Source: Methylotenera sp. (GTDB lineage: Bacteria; Pseudomonadota; Gammaproteobacteria; Burkholderiales; Methylophilaceae). From it: a DNA stretch of 64,000 bases. This document shows, piece after piece, positions 56,001-64,000 of the stretch. The first letter of the stretch is position 1. Every line of letters starts with the position of its first letter. A program made the position numbers and the translations under genes. The notes beneath the pieces are model-generated. The model was not told the origin of the DNA and did no database searches. It saw only the letters and a list, made by a program, of their open reading frames with translations. Location: positions 123,811-187,810 of the forward strand of contig NZ_JAURYU010000011.1 of NCBI RefSeq assembly GCF_030653755.1, written 5' to 3'.

Positions 56001-59000
56001 GGTAGCTCAATTACACTGAGCACCAATGTGACAGTTCCCTCTAATACCATACTTACTTTTACAGATCCCGCTAGTATAGGGCCTGTTGCTGGGACTGGAG
56101 AGATGTTGCTACTAGGCAACAAAGGATATTTAACACTCAGGCAAAATGGCACATACACCTACACATTAACTGACAACACTTTGAATGCAGGTGATAGCTA
56201 TGTTGAAACCTTTAATTATCAGGCTAAAGATGCAGACGGAGTGACGAGTTCAGCTATCCTAAAAATTAGGATTGATGGCACGTCATCAGAAATTATTCCA
56301 GTTGCTAATGACGATCAGCTCACACTGAATGAAGACACCGTAGGCAGTATTGCTAATCTTTTAAGTAATGATACAGGAACAGCAGTTCATAGTTACACAT
56401 GGGGTGAGTATGCTGGTACGTTGGGAGTGCCTTTGGTGATAGATGGAGTTGGCACATTAACTATTACCAGTGCAGGGGCCCTTACTTTTGTACCAGCCAC
56501 AAATTACGCAGGATCAGTACCGTCGGTTACATATACTATCTCTTGGGAAACAAATAACGAAAAAGCATCGGCAACTGTAAGCATTATTATTACACCAGAC
56601 AATGATGCCCCAACTGCAACAGATGATGTCATTACGATTGAAAAGAACACTAGTGTGATTCTTTCGTTATCTGATTTTGGTACCTACAGTGATATAGAAG
56701 GTGATGCGCTGTCACATATTCAAATTACCAATATTGGAACACAGGGTACGTTAGAGTATTTGAATGCTTTCTCTCAATGGGTGGCTGTTGTAGCAGGTGA
56801 TGAGTTTACCGTTGCAGAGATTAGTGCGGGTAATTTACGCTATACACCAGACAATAACGAGGTTGGGAATAACTACAATGCGATTCAGTTTAAGGTGAAG
56901 GATGGGGCAGACTACAGCACAGCCAGCTCTATTTTAACGATTAACGTATTAGACGTTGATGTTCCTAGCGCACCAGTCAATACGATTGCAGCACAAAATG
57001 AAATTGCTGAATATCAAACCCTTAGCTTTACTGGGCTTTCAGTAGCGGATGTCGATAATGACATTGCCTCGGTCACATTAAACGTTGCTAATGGTTCGCT
57101 CTCTGTCAATGGTATAGGCGCATTGTCGACTGGTACTGGTAGCACCAGCAATCCTCTGGTTTTGACTGGCACCCAAGCGGAAATCAATGCGATGTTGGCC
57201 ACTTTGGTTTATACCCCAGTATCCGGTTTTACGGGTGAAGATACACTACGTATGGTGTCGGTTGATTCAGGTGGCAGAACAGATACTGACTTTGTTGATA
57301 TTACCGTCAATGCTGATGTGCGCGCACTGACCGTGACAGGTACTACGGTCAATGAAGCCTCACCTTATCTTTTGTTTGAGATAGGAGGGCATGCTGGACA
57401 AAACGTGACCTTGGCGCTAGCGACGACAGGAGTAGGCGAAGGGTATGCCACCTTAGGTCAAGATGTTTCAATGAGTCTTGAGTATTACAATGGCAATACA
57501 TGGGAGAGCTACACAACTGGTACTGTGACCATTCCAGGTGCAAGCGGTGCTGCATCATTGATGGTAAGGGTAGCTGTGTATCAAGATGTGGCATTTGAAG
57601 GGCTGGAAACGCTTAAGTTAATTGCAAGCAACTCGGCAGGCACATCATTTGAAGGCCTAGGAGGTATACGGGATGATGGTACAGGTGAAGTATTCACTGC
57701 AACTGACTTGGATCGAGACCCAGACACTACACCATCCTTGTCAGCACTTGATGATGACAGGCCATTGCTCGTCAATAATATTACCGTGAATGAAGCATCA
57801 CCCTATGCAGTCTTTGAAGTGACAGGCACAGCAGGGCAGCTTGTGACTTTGTCATTAGCGCAAGGCTCGGCTACGGAAAATACAGATTATGGCACTGTAC
57901 TTGAGTATTACGATGTAAACCAGACGGGAAATGGTAATGGGGGCTGGGTAGCTTATACCACTGACCTTGCGATTGAAGTCCCTGCTGGCAATAAATTGCT
58001 TGTTCGTACCACCATAATCAATGATAATCCAGCCGTTTTTGAGGGGCCTGAAACCTTTGCTTTAGTTGCCACTAATCAAAGCAACCTTAGTGTAGTAGGC
58101 ACGGCCACGATTGTTGATGATGGTACAGGCGTAAAGTATGACGGCACTGTCACTGCTAATACTGCTACAACATCCACGACAGGGTTAGACAAAGACTACA
58201 TTTTAGCATTGGTAGGAGAAGGGCCAGTTAATGAGGGATCTACCTATGCCATGTTTAATGTGACAGCGAGTGCAGGCGAAACACTAGACCTGTCGTTAAC
58301 TGCTACGGTAAACTCAGATGATCGAGATGCAACTTTAACTGAGTTCATTATTCAATTCTCATATGATGGAATAAATTGGACAACCTACAGCAATACTAGT
58401 AAACCGACTGTCCCTATTGGGGATGCTTCTGGTGAAGTCTATGTCCGAGTTAACATATCTAATGAGCAAGATGATATTTATGAAGGCGCTGAAACTTTCG
58501 TGTTGAATGCCGCAATATCCGGCCATATTGCTACTACGGCCTCTGTGACGACGACGATTATCGATGATGGCACAGGCACGAAATATGATGGTACTGTAAT
58601 TTCAGGCACTAGTAATGTAGATGCTAGTGTACTGGATGATGATCGTAATGAACCTGCTACATTTGATGGAGATGATACTGCAAGCGTTACGGAAGATAGT
58701 GGCACTTACACTGTGGGTGGTACATTAATTGTAGAGGATATAGATAGCTCACCGGCAGTTGTAGTACAGAATGGCACGTTAGGAAACTACGGTAGCTTTA
58801 GCATAGATGCAAATGGAGTATGGACTTACACTGCAAATAATAGTTTATTGCAACCACTAAGTACCTCAGCTCAAGCTACAGAAACATTTACGATTACAAC
58901 GGCGGGTGGTACAACGCACAACATTGTGATTACTTTAAATGGTATCAATGACGCGCCTTCATCAAGCGATGGTAGCATTAGCACCTCGTTTAACACACCT

Positions 59001-59966
59001 AAGAGCGTTAATTTGCCTGTTGCAACAGATGTGGATACAGGTGACGCAATTATTTATGCTAAAGCCTCTGATCCAACTTATGGCACAGTAACTGTCAATG
59101 CAAATGGTAGTTATACCTACACACCGTTAAATGGTTTCAGTGGTGTAGATACTTTTAGTTATAGTGTGACTGATGGGCATGGTGGAGTGAATGTCTACAA
59201 CATTACTGTGACGGTTGCAGAAAATGCGGTGGTGCCTCCACCTAACTTTATTCCAGAAACCCCTCCTTTAAATAATGGGCCATTGCCTAATCCTGTTCCT
59301 TTTGAGCCCGCACCAGTTTTACCTAGTCCGAATCCATTTGACGGCTTAATAAGTGAGCTGGGTCTTAAACCAAGTGAGTTGGAAATTAACAGGTTGCCAA
59401 CCGCATTGCCATGGTTACAGTCGGAGTTATTCAATTTACCTAGCCAAGCGCAACCTAATTCGACAGAGTCTAATCGTTTACTCACTAGCAATAGCGAGCG
59501 CGCATTCCCAATTGTAGTGACTAAAGCGGATGAGCCAATTCTGATTTACTTTTATGGGATTGCAGATCAGGCAGTTAACCCAGAAACAGGGCTTGTTCAG
59601 TTTAGTGTGCCTACGGATGCTTTTGCGCACTCTAACCCACTCGCATCAATACGATTGCATGCACAGCTGGCGAATGGACAAAAATTACCTGATTGGTTAG
59701 CCTTTGATTCTGTAACAGGAACTTTTGTAGGTGAGCCACCCTTAGGTGATTTTGAAGATATTGAAGTAAAGGTAATTGCCATAGACGAGGGCGGCAGGGA
59801 GGCCGTTGCTGTGTTTAAAATTCGACTTGTGCGTGATGGCAAAGTGATTGAGTTCATTGAGCCGCTGGGACGTAGCAGTCTATCAGAGCAAGTGCGTCAG
59901 GCGAGTCAGCGTGCGAGTGAAATAAAACGTCTTGTTGATCCAGTACGCTCCGTAAGGAGTGCTTAG
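53085..59966 (+). CDS. Giant cadherin/VCBS-type repeat protein, probable surface adhesin
   Basis: 2293 residues. No ordinary signal peptide. The N-terminal module holds the motif ALEARLMFDGAAL (39-51), akin to the LEPR-type motif at the head of other giant repeat proteins, and a zincin-like EEFGHHID (197-204) followed by PGDEG. From about 405 it is built of cadherin-like/VCBS repeats (YTVNDGNGGVSSAF, TVKIAGTNDAPMASDD) and two copies of a unit starting near NDAPTATDD. Three Calx-beta-like repeats begin near 1422, 1567 and 1714 (VNEASPYLLFE, VNEASPYAVFE, VNEGSTYAMFN). A proline-rich linker (about 2046-2080) leads to a C-terminal dystroglycan-type domain. No RTX nonapeptides are seen. Many DxD and ND motifs suggest calcium binding. 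Confidence 0.85.
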   Translation: MKSLREVMNNWPSLTKKGNGATQRPFAKGIVRCKAQMMALEARLMFDGAALAEATYVVADATSGTQEPSAQALFELAVPATLEATQSQLLTQAQIEAQQYITDFLQSEMVIDKLFSMFHAGHQTMSDEWLQAANDFLLAFNRGEVSLNVLLQSGLEMRGAMGAFAANSAEGEPAIYLNVDWIQSGVAAGDITKVLLEEFGHHIDAVINGLLDTPGDEGQMFAAVLLGEQTSYNGFAQDDDHATLQIGEDLVAVELANFNFINAYEVDTTFTAAGKESNTHDFNFNESLGQVNVTDTLDSRYFSGNDVSAISIVVNGETLYGWISRPIKDQGIVRGFYFWTDADFTSLQLAQADGNTDGDRNVADNRGFILVVDQNYFNSLSFKSGSTTIKNVGSSSDRVDSSMNSLISVNTAPALTNDTISILEDASSGNTGNVLDNDTDVNTSDVLRVSQFVINGVSYAIASPTPDNPTSNTALINGIGELTMSSDGSYTFVPAANYFGAVPTVTYTVNDGNGGVSSAFLSIIVTSVNDAPTATDDSITIAQGSTVFLNLNDFGVYQDVENSPLAKIMITTLPDHGTLEYFNGTTWVLVTLNQELAASVINAGRLRFSPTGTENGDAYTTIGFKVSDGSDYSEGAYALTVNVTSTPALPLANNDSGDTTVYVAKEAGYNEVGYSASGGNVLTNDTPASGITVTSVFNTSIITNTEIKGMYGTLVMSADGTFSYVADNANPLVDALNVNDTLSETFTYTITNANGDTSTATLTVKIAGTNDAPMASDDTNSLKELFVASNGNYGTVSGSVLTNDTDIDNTGLQVVIGSSDTIPSTPISVTEGASSPITSATYTIVQVAGSQWNSANGVPAGQANAVNVLIGGQTVLASDGVSTLKVWGEGNGAAFKLVANDPVTFYRYSLDTVYGVTGSTTTFKLSSITAQVASSTTITVTDGDATGVQVGYIVTGDGIPTGGEPVTVQTINGSSITLSTNVTVPSNTILTFTDPASIGPVAGTGEMLLLGNKGYLTLRQNGTYTYTLTDNTLNAGDSYVETFNYQAKDADGVTSSAILKIRIDGTSSEIIPVANDDQLTLNEDTVGSIANLLSNDTGTAVHSYTWGEYAGTLGVPLVIDGVGTLTITSAGALTFVPATNYAGSVPSVTYTISWETNNEKASATVSIIITPDNDAPTATDDVITIEKNTSVILSLSDFGTYSDIEGDALSHIQITNIGTQGTLEYLNAFSQWVAVVAGDEFTVAEISAGNLRYTPDNNEVGNNYNAIQFKVKDGADYSTASSILTINVLDVDVPSAPVNTIAAQNEIAEYQTLSFTGLSVADVDNDIASVTLNVANGSLSVNGIGALSTGTGSTSNPLVLTGTQAEINAMLATLVYTPVSGFTGEDTLRMVSVDSGGRTDTDFVDITVNADVRALTVTGTTVNEASPYLLFEIGGHAGQNVTLALATTGVGEGYATLGQDVSMSLEYYNGNTWESYTTGTVTIPGASGAASLMVRVAVYQDVAFEGLETLKLIASNSAGTSFEGLGGIRDDGTGEVFTATDLDRDPDTTPSLSALDDDRPLLVNNITVNEASPYAVFEVTGTAGQLVTLSLAQGSATENTDYGTVLEYYDVNQTGNGNGGWVAYTTDLAIEVPAGNKLLVRTTIINDNPAVFEGPETFALVATNQSNLSVVGTATIVDDGTGVKYDGTVTANTATTSTTGLDKDYILALVGEGPVNEGSTYAMFNVTASAGETLDLSLTATVNSDDRDATLTEFIIQFSYDGINWTTYSNTSKPTVPIGDASGEVYVRVNISNEQDDIYEGAETFVLNAAISGHIATTASVTTTIIDDGTGTKYDGTVISGTSNVDASVLDDDRNEPATFDGDDTASVTEDSGTYTVGGTLIVEDIDSSPAVVVQNGTLGNYGSFSIDANGVWTYTANNSLLQPLSTSAQATETFTITTAGGTTHNIVITLNGINDAPSSSDGSISTSFNTPKSVNLPVATDVDTGDAIIYAKASDPTYGTVTVNANGSYTYTPLNGFSGVDTFSYSVTDGHGGVNVYNITVTVAENAVVPPPNFIPETPPLNNGPLPNPVPFEPAPVLPSPNPFDGLISELGLKPSELEINRLPTALPWLQSELFNLPSQAQPNSTESNRLLTSNSERAFPIVVTKADEPILIYFYGIADQAVNPETGLVQFSVPTDAFAHSNPLASIRLHAQLANGQKLPDWLAFDSVTGTFVGEPPLGDFEDIEVKVIAIDEGGREAVAVFKIRLVRDGKVIEFIEPLGRSSLSEQVRQASQRASEIKRLVDPVRSVRSA

Positions 59967-60009
59967 GTGTGTAATAGATAATGTCTTTTGATGGTGTTGG
60001 TTATTATCT

Positions 60010-61377
60010 ATGACAGTTAGTAATGATGCTAATAACTCGTTGTTGCTGACGCTTATTGAACTAATCCGCCGCGCTCAAAAAGCTGCAAGTGCCGATGAGT
60101 TAGCGTTTTTGGTAACGAATGATACTTATGGCCTGTTACCCTATCGGCAATCTGCGTTATGGCTGGCCGATAGTGGTGTTAAAACTCTTTCAGGCGTTGT
60201 ACAAATTGAAGCGAATGCCCCATATGTGCTTTGGCTTAATAAGCTTTTTGAGCTACTTGCAACACAATCGCTATCTCCTCAATTAGTAAGCAAAAATGAC
60301 GTATCGGAAATAGTCGCGTCTGAATGGGTGGAGTGGATTCCCGCCTATGCATTATGGCTACCGCTGATGACCAAAGAGGGCACATTGTTTGGAGCACTCT
60401 TGTTCGCAACTGATCGAGCTTGGACAGAGCAGGATCAAGCATTGTTGGTAGAGTGGGTTGCAAGTTGGCAACATGCTTGGCTGGCGATGTTTAAGCCTAA
60501 GTCATTTACATGGTCAACAATCAAGCAGTTAGTTAGTGACCTCAGGCATCTGAAGCAAGGACTTGCTTGGTGGCGACATACACGTTTTTATTGGCTATTG
60601 GCATGTTTTATACTTTTTTTGATGCCTGTGCATCTTTCTGTTTTGGCGCCAGGCGAACTCGTACCCTCTGACCCCGCACTTATTAGGGCGCCACTTGATG
60701 GCGTGGTTGGCCAGTTTTATGTGAAACCCAATCAAATGGTCAAAGCTGGGCAGCCACTGTTTAGCTTTGATGAAGCCACATTGCTAAGTAGGAAAGAAGT
60801 TGCACGTCACTCACTAGCTACGGTAGAAGCTGAATATCGTCAGCAACAACAGCAAGCACTTGCTGATGTAAAGGCAAAGTCTATGTTGGCAATGACAGCG
60901 GGACGCATTGCAGAAAAGCAAGCAGAACTTGAATTTGTGGAGGGGCAAGTGAGTCGTTTGCAGGTGCTGGCCCCAATAGACGGTATCGCCTTATTTGATG
61001 ACCCAAGTGAGTGGATAGGTAAACCTGTGCAAACAGGGGAGCGTATCATTAGAGTCGCTAATCCTAGTGAAGTAGAGGTGGAAGCTTGGGTTGAAGTCGG
61101 TGATGCAATTCCAATTGCGGTTAACTCAAAAGTGTCATTATATTTAAACGCAAGTCCATTATCTTCTGTTTCTGCAAAAGTACGTTATATGGCACATGAT
61201 GCAGTGCAGCGGCCAGATGGTAGTTACGCTTATCGAGTAAGAGCAAAATTAGATGAGAAATCTAATCATCGTGTGGGTTTAAAGGGAACTGTACGCTTAA
61301 ATGGTGAGCAAGTTCCCCTTATCTACTGGATTATCCGGCGTCCTTTAGCTGTTATTCGACAGGCGATAGGCTGGTAA
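60010..61377 (+). CDS. GAF-like domain fused to HlyD-type membrane adaptor
   Basis: 455 residues. Residues about 1-160 look like a cytoplasmic GAF-type sensor domain (AASADELAFLVTNDTYGLLP, YALWLPLMTKEGTLFGALLF). One membrane helix lies at about 196-212 (FYWLLACFILFLMPVHLSV). The periplasmic part has both halves of the lipoyl/barrel-sandwich fold (APLDGVVGQFYVKPNQMVKA; LQVLAPIDGIALFDDPSEW) and a short hairpin between. Its stop is 4 bases before the next gene, so the two are surely co-expressed. Confidence 0.8.
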   Translation: MTVSNDANNSLLLTLIELIRRAQKAASADELAFLVTNDTYGLLPYRQSALWLADSGVKTLSGVVQIEANAPYVLWLNKLFELLATQSLSPQLVSKNDVSEIVASEWVEWIPAYALWLPLMTKEGTLFGALLFATDRAWTEQDQALLVEWVASWQHAWLAMFKPKSFTWSTIKQLVSDLRHLKQGLAWWRHTRFYWLLACFILFLMPVHLSVLAPGELVPSDPALIRAPLDGVVGQFYVKPNQMVKAGQPLFSFDEATLLSRKEVARHSLATVEAEYRQQQQQALADVKAKSMLAMTAGRIAEKQAELEFVEGQVSRLQVLAPIDGIALFDDPSEWIGKPVQTGERIIRVANPSEVEVEAWVEVGDAIPIAVNSKVSLYLNASPLSSVSAKVRYMAHDAVQRPDGSYAYRVRAKLDEKSNHRVGLKGTVRLNGEQVPLIYWIIRRPLAVIRQAIGW

Positions 61378-61381
61378 AAAT

Positions 61382-63484
61382 ATGGCATTTCCTTCACTTA
61401 GAGAAGAGTTGGCCTTGTTGCCAGGACCTTCTCTTGCAGATGGTCAGCCTAGCTGGTCTTTACATGATCCGATCCGTAATCAGTTTTTTAGAATCGATTG
61501 GCAATCTTTTGAAATATTAAGCAGATGGCAAATGGCAAACTCACAAGCGATTGCTGAGGATATTTGTCAATCGACTACGTTGCAACTTGAGCCAGAGGAT
61601 GTTGACGCATTCATTCAATTTCTAGGTGACAATCAATTATTGCGCGAAGTAGGGGCGGCAAATATTCGCAAACTTACGTCGCGTCTTGAGGCTGTTAAAG
61701 GAAGTTGGAAACAGTGGTTATTGCATCACTACTTATTTTTTCGTGTGCCCATTGTTAAGCCTGATAATTGGCTAAATGATACGGCAAAATATGTGCAATT
61801 CTTTTTCTCCCCTTTGTTTTTTAAATTAACCATTGCAGCATTAATGATAGGGCTGATAGAGGTTGCTCGAGATTGGGAGCGATTCCATTCTACTTTAGTA
61901 GATATGTTTTCTTGGCATGGTTTAGTCTCGTATGGTATGGCATTGGTGGTTGTGAAGGTGTTGCATGAACTTGGACACGCGTACACCGCTAAGCGATTTA
62001 ATTGTCGTGTACCTGTAATGGGGATTGCATTCTTAATATTATTGCCAGTCGCTTACACAGATACTAACGAGGTATGGAAGCTCACTGACCGTCGCCAAAG
62101 ACTCAAAGTGGCTGCTGCAGGCGTGATAACGGAATTGACCATTGCGGCCTGGGCAACGCTTGCTTGGGCTTTTCTACCAGTAGGTGACCTTAAATCAATA
62201 GCTTTCATTTTGGCTACAACTTCATGGGTGGCAACACTTGCAATCAACGTTAATCCATTTATGCGCTTTGATGGCTACTTTTTATTATCAGATTGGTTAG
62301 ATATGCCCAATCTACACACCCGTGCTTTTGCACTGGCGCGCTGGAGCCTACGTGAATATTTATTTGACCTTGGAGAACCTCCGCCAGAATATTTCTCAAG
62401 GAAATGTACCCGTTGGTTGATAATATTTGCCTATGCAACATGGGCTTATCGGTTGATATTGTTTTTTGCTATTGCTGCATTGGTCTACAGTTTTTTTATC
62501 AAGGTAGTCGGTATATTCCTTTTCATCGTTGAAATTGTTTGGTTTGTTTTAATGCCATTGTATGGTGAGTTTAAAGTGTGGCGTCAAAAATGGCCGTTGA
62601 TTAGGCAACAGTCACAATCCAGAAGAAGCTTATTTTTTTGTTTAATTCTGCTGTTACTTATTTCACTACCTTGGCCAAGTCGAGTAGTGACTTCTGGTGT
62701 AATAAAACCAGAGAAAGTATTTACTGTCTATGCACCTGCTGGTGCGCAACTTGTTGCCAACCCATGGAAAGAGGGAGCGATAGTTAATGCAAGTGAAACC
62801 ATTCTAACGTTAGCGGCACCTGAATTAACAAAACGTTGGAATATTGCAAATGCATATTATATAAAAAGTAAGGCGCAACTTGAATCAGCGACCGTTGATG
62901 CAGATCAACGACCTAATTTGCAAGTGCTACAGCAGGCCGTTGAAGTTGCACAATCGGAGCTAGATCAAGTTAAAGCTGATATGACTCAATATGCACCTAT
63001 AGCACCTTTCACTGGAGCATTATATTATGCAGATCCTGATCTGGATGTAGGGGGGTGGGTCAAATATCAAGAGAAACTTGCAACCCTTGTGTCAAAAGAT
63101 AAGTGGATAGTTGAAACTTATCTGGATGAAGAGGTAATACGTCGGATTGCAATAGGTGATAGTGCTTTATTTATGAGTGACGGGCGTGGACAGTCAGCGA
63201 TAAAGCTAACCGTTGTAGATATTGATCAAGATGCCACAAGAGCTCTTCCAAGTGCTTTACTGAGTACTCCTGCTGGTGGGAGTGTGATGGTGAGAGAACA
63301 AAATGGGCAATGGATACCTGAAGTGGCTTCTTATAGAGTTTTGTTAAGCGTAAAAGGTGATGTAGGTGAGCTTAATGATGTTGTTTTGCGCGGGCAAGTG
63401 ATTATTCGCGGTAATTGGGCCGTACCTTTGATGAGGTATATTAGGTCGGCATTAACTTTGATTTGGCGTGAGGCTGGTGTTTAA
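61382..63484 (+). CDS. PqqD-like / M50 site-2-type metalloprotease / HlyD fusion
   Basis: 700 residues. About 1-90 resemble a PqqD-like winged-helix domain (SWSLHDPIRNQFFRIDWQSF, LEPEDVDAFIQFLGDNQLLRE). A polytopic membrane part follows with the zinc motif HELGH (H195, E196, H199) and the third ligand region NPFMRFDGYF (D297), as in M50 peptidases. More helices run to about 440. The rest is a HlyD-like periplasmic adaptor (VYAPAGAQLVANPWKEGAIV; QYAPIAPFTGALYYADPD). It belongs to the peptide zinc metalloprotease/HlyD group. It closes the cluster. Substrate unknown; the giant protein is the obvious candidate. Confidence 0.85.
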   Translation: MAFPSLREELALLPGPSLADGQPSWSLHDPIRNQFFRIDWQSFEILSRWQMANSQAIAEDICQSTTLQLEPEDVDAFIQFLGDNQLLREVGAANIRKLTSRLEAVKGSWKQWLLHHYLFFRVPIVKPDNWLNDTAKYVQFFFSPLFFKLTIAALMIGLIEVARDWERFHSTLVDMFSWHGLVSYGMALVVVKVLHELGHAYTAKRFNCRVPVMGIAFLILLPVAYTDTNEVWKLTDRRQRLKVAAAGVITELTIAAWATLAWAFLPVGDLKSIAFILATTSWVATLAINVNPFMRFDGYFLLSDWLDMPNLHTRAFALARWSLREYLFDLGEPPPEYFSRKCTRWLIIFAYATWAYRLILFFAIAALVYSFFIKVVGIFLFIVEIVWFVLMPLYGEFKVWRQKWPLIRQQSQSRRSLFFCLILLLLISLPWPSRVVTSGVIKPEKVFTVYAPAGAQLVANPWKEGAIVNASETILTLAAPELTKRWNIANAYYIKSKAQLESATVDADQRPNLQVLQQAVEVAQSELDQVKADMTQYAPIAPFTGALYYADPDLDVGGWVKYQEKLATLVSKDKWIVETYLDEEVIRRIAIGDSALFMSDGRGQSAIKLTVVDIDQDATRALPSALLSTPAGGSVMVREQNGQWIPEVASYRVLLSVKGDVGELNDVVLRGQVIIRGNWAVPLMRYIRSALTLIWREAGV

Positions 63485-64000
63485 ATGATGAGATTTTACT
63501 AATACGTGTGTCTTGTCAGAGTTGTTTTGTGCACGGTGTTCAGCAATCTTGATTGAAAAAATAAAATTGTGGGCAGACTACGACTTATGGCATTCAGGCA
63601 AGTATGTTAAAAGGTTTTAATCAGGACACGGTCTCCGATTGTGGGTATGAAGAAACCATAGTCTGCCTCTGCTCTTGATAATTAGGTGATTTTTAACCAT
63701 ATTGGCGAACCTTAATCATAAAAATATTCGTTATCAGTGTTGTTGCCTTGTTAGCTTATTAAGCGTTAAATTTGTAATTTAGTTACGGGTTTTACTGAAT
63801 TTGTTATTTAATTTAAATTAATCAATTGCTTACGTAGAGATTTTGGGTTTATTGGTAAGTAAGCCAATTGTAAACAATGGTTAACTTTGCAGGTTGATCC
63901 GATTGCCACTCAGGCTTGTCGGCTATTATTCTCAAAAAATTGAATTAGCGTTAATCGCTATCAGAAGTTGATGAAAATAATAACGACTAAAACAATCAGA
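63485..64000. other. 516-base region after the export cluster
   Basis: AT-rich and without a convincing gene up to the window edge. It contains the possible structured RNA at 63571-63668. A 24-residue frame (63604-63678) lies inside that structure and is not called a gene. No clear terminator for the cluster was found. Confidence 0.5.
63571..63668 (+). ncRNA. Possible structured RNA of unknown class
   Basis: GGCAGACTA (63572-63580) pairs perfectly with TAGTCTGCC (63659-63667), enclosing about 78 bases. Inside, ACTT/AAGT and AATC-A-GGA/TCC-GATT can form two further stems, giving a three-way-junction-like fold. It could be a small RNA, a riboswitch-like leader for a gene beyond the window, or the 3' end of the cluster transcript. 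No known class was recognised. Confidence 0.3.

Noticed and set aside
53085-59966. RTX toxin/adhesin with a type I secretion signal
   Set aside because: No GGxGxD nonapeptides were seen, and the C-terminus is a charged dystroglycan-like domain rather than an RTX tail.
63604-63678. 24-residue cysteine-ended frame (a possible modified-peptide precursor beside a PqqD-like protein)
   Set aside because: No ribosome site, overlaps the predicted RNA stem, and no peptide-modifying enzyme is encoded nearby.

Overview
This 64 kb window is a stretch of chromosome from a low-GC Gram-negative bacterium. Gene order (rpoE-rseABC-degQ-lepA-lepB-rnc-era-recO-pdxJ-acpS) and protein character point to a betaproteobacterium, most likely a methylotroph of the Methylophilaceae (Methylotenera-like). 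That placement is inferred from family knowledge; no search was run. No rRNA, tRNA, CRISPR array, prophage or insertion sequence was seen.

Region 1 (1-15841) holds the 3' end of mutS and then a complete nitrate-assimilation locus: nasT, nrtA, nrtB, an ABC ATPase, an outer-membrane porin, nirB, a NarK-type transporter, a PP2C-phosphatase/kinase fusion, nirD and nasA. Its regulatory DNA is unusually readable. There are sigma-54 promoters with NtrC-like sites in front of nasT and of nirB. Between nasT and nrtA lies a leader RNA with two hexaloop hairpins of the ANTAR-target type, followed by a strong terminator. The implied logic is that nitrogen limitation (NtrC/sigma-54) starts transcription and NasT lets it pass the terminator.

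Region 2 (15842-21351, mostly minus strand) holds a frameshifted coding remnant, a small secreted protein, slyD, a YaiI-family protein, rhlE and nadB. Region 3 (21511-33500, plus strand) is the envelope-stress and housekeeping run: rpoE (with an N-terminal extension), rseA, rseB, rseC, degQ, lepA, lepB, a DUF4845 protein, rnc, era, recO, pdxJ, acpS and tcdA. Region 4 (33600-38221) holds fbp, a class II aldolase, tpiA, a tiny DUF2256 zinc-ribbon gene and an iron-sulfur photolyase. Region 5 (38263-43234) is a polyphosphate cluster: a Pho-box-like site, ppk1, sixA, a lysine-rich basic protein and ppx. Region 6 (43451-49898) holds a small hypothetical gene, an orphan ParA, htpG behind a sigma-32-type promoter, glgP and a DUF4197 protein.

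Region 7 (50562-63484) is the most unusual part. It is a five-gene plus-strand cluster: a TolC-like outer-membrane lipoprotein, a short membrane-fusion protein, a 2293-residue repeat protein, a GAF-like/HlyD fusion and a PqqD-like/M50 metalloprotease/HlyD fusion. It resembles a type I secretion locus for a giant adhesin, but it has no ABC transporter and its cargo has no RTX repeats; a site-2-type intramembrane protease takes the place of the ATPase. I propose it as a candidate undescribed export and processing system. The window ends in a 516-base non-coding stretch with a potentially structured RNA.
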